Shown: positions 7,670 through 8,147 of the stretch, piece after piece
Position numbering within the stretch: the stretch's first letter is position 1
Layout: the number at the start of each line of letters is the position of its first letter
From: Dethiosulfatibacter sp.
GTDB lineage: Bacteria; Bacillota; Clostridia; Tissierellales; Dethiosulfatibacteraceae
Direction of reading: 5' to 3'
Length of the DNA stretch: 8,147 bases
Assembly (NCBI GenBank): GCA_030591825.1
Contig: JAUVAG010000032.1
Coordinates: 1 to 8,147, forward strand
The notes under the pieces: model-generated
Told to the model about the DNA's origin: nothing
The model's input: only the letters and a program-made list of their open reading frames with translations
Database searches by the model: none
Position numbers and translations under genes: made by a program

Positions 7670-7698
7670 AAGATACTACTAACTATTGGTTTTGTCAA
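7670..7698 (-). promoter_or_regulatory. Sigma-A type promoter of the hrcA-dnaK operon
   Basis: A perfect -35 hexamer TTGACA (7698-7693) is followed by exactly 17 bp and the -10 hexamer TATCTT (7675-7670), four of six matching TATAAT. An A at 7663 is a suitable start, 7 bases beyond the -10. The leader would then be about 49 bases, beginning six bases before CIRCE. This is a vegetative promoter made heat-responsive by the repressor, not by an alternative sigma factor. Calling it the only promoter of the operon is inference. Confidence 0.82.
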
Positions 7699-7723
7699 TA
7701 CCAATGTGCATTTTTCATAAGAT

Positions 7724-8147
7724 TTAATCTGGCATTAATTCAATAAACACCGTGTTTGATAAATCAAGACCTTTCTCTGTGAGTCTGATTGACTTTCCCT
7801 CATTAATAACAAGCCCTTTTTCAACCAATATTTCAATTTTTTCATTAAAATAAGTCAAATTCTTTTTAATATTGTTTTTGTAATCTTTATATGATATTCC
7901 CGAAGTTTTTCTCAGACCAAGAATCATGTATTCCCATTCCGATTCACTTTCATCTATTTCCTCTACTGTTTCATAGATAAGATTACCCGAATCAATGTTT
8001 TTCAAATATTCATTAAGGTCAAGAGTGTTTGAAAAACGCACCTCGTCAATACATGAGTGTGACGACAGTCCAAGACCAAGGTATTCCTCTCTATTCCAAT
8101 ACTTCAGGTTATGTCTGCTTTCAAAGCCTTTTAAGGCAAAGTTTGAA
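7724..8147 (-). CDS. hemW: HemW, radical SAM heme chaperone / HemN-like protein (C-terminal part only)
   Basis: The visible 140 residues are the C-terminal third of a protein of about 380 residues; the catalytic radical SAM part lies beyond the right edge. The first residues include ESRHNLKYWNREEYLGLGLSSHS, the hallmark of the HemW/HemN-like family. The HemN C-terminal domain follows, with WEYMILGLRKTSGIS (71-85) and the closing LTEKGLDLSNTVFIELM (122-138). HemW members were long annotated as oxygen-independent coproporphyrinogen III oxidase but are now viewed mainly as heme-binding chaperones; the visible part cannot settle activity. The frame is open to the edge, so an internal GTG near 8041 is not the start. 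In Bacillus and Clostridium this gene sits just upstream of hrcA, as here. It precedes the CIRCE promoter, so it is probably a separate unit. No clear terminator follows it. Confidence 0.92.
   Translation of the reverse strand, partial: SNFALKGFESRHNLKYWNREEYLGLGLSSHSCIDEVRFSNTLDLNEYLKNIDSGNLIYETVEEIDESESEWEYMILGLRKTSGISYKDYKNNIKKNLTYFNEKIEILVEKGLVINEGKSIRLTEKGLDLSNTVFIELMPD

Noticed and set aside
7658..7723. Intrinsic terminator after hemW
   Set aside because: The only stem is the six-base ATTGGT/ACCAAT repeat, with no U-tract after it. Transcript from hemW may read through, but this cannot be shown.
1..8147. Undescribed defence, mobile or biosynthetic system
   Set aside because: All coding capacity is taken by eight well-known, collinear housekeeping genes, with short gaps and no foreign-looking composition.

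Overview
The window looks like a piece of a low-GC Firmicutes chromosome, most likely from an anaerobic member of Clostridia. The evidence is AT-rich sequence, strong AAGGAGG-type ribosome binding sites, a perfect CIRCE operator, a DnaK lacking the insertion seen in proteobacterial homologues, and a gene order matching the Bacillus/Clostridium dnaK locus. The genus cannot be named from sequence alone. No mobile element, CRISPR array, tRNA or rRNA is visible.

Every gene lies on the minus strand, so transcription runs from high to low coordinates. At the right edge is the 3' end of hemW. A 109-base gap after it holds a sigma-A type promoter (TTGACA, 17 bp, TATCTT) followed immediately by the CIRCE operator. 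Then come hrcA (repressor), grpE (nucleotide exchange factor), dnaK (Hsp70) and dnaJ (Hsp40). After dnaJ follow prmA (ribosomal protein L11 methyltransferase), rsmE (16S rRNA methyltransferase) and mtaB (tRNA methylthiotransferase), which runs off the left edge. From hrcA to mtaB the gaps are 50, 17, 14, 8 and 1 bases, and hrcA overlaps grpE, so this reads as one operon. No gene-free stretch exceeds 300 bases.

The working model combines family knowledge with what is seen. HrcA binds CIRCE just downstream of the predicted start and represses the operon when chaperones are in surplus; on heat stress repression is lifted. DnaK, DnaJ and GrpE form the folding machine, and three translation-apparatus modification enzymes are co-transcribed with it. 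A 16-bp hairpin with one bulged base spans the dnaK stop codon and may set the dnaK:dnaJ ratio or protect the dnaK message. Other notable points are a TTG start for prmA, a GrpE start nine bases inside the longest reading frame, and a low-complexity acidic N-terminus in GrpE.

I found no convincing undescribed system. The region is a conserved housekeeping stress operon, and the items worth checking are regulatory details within it.
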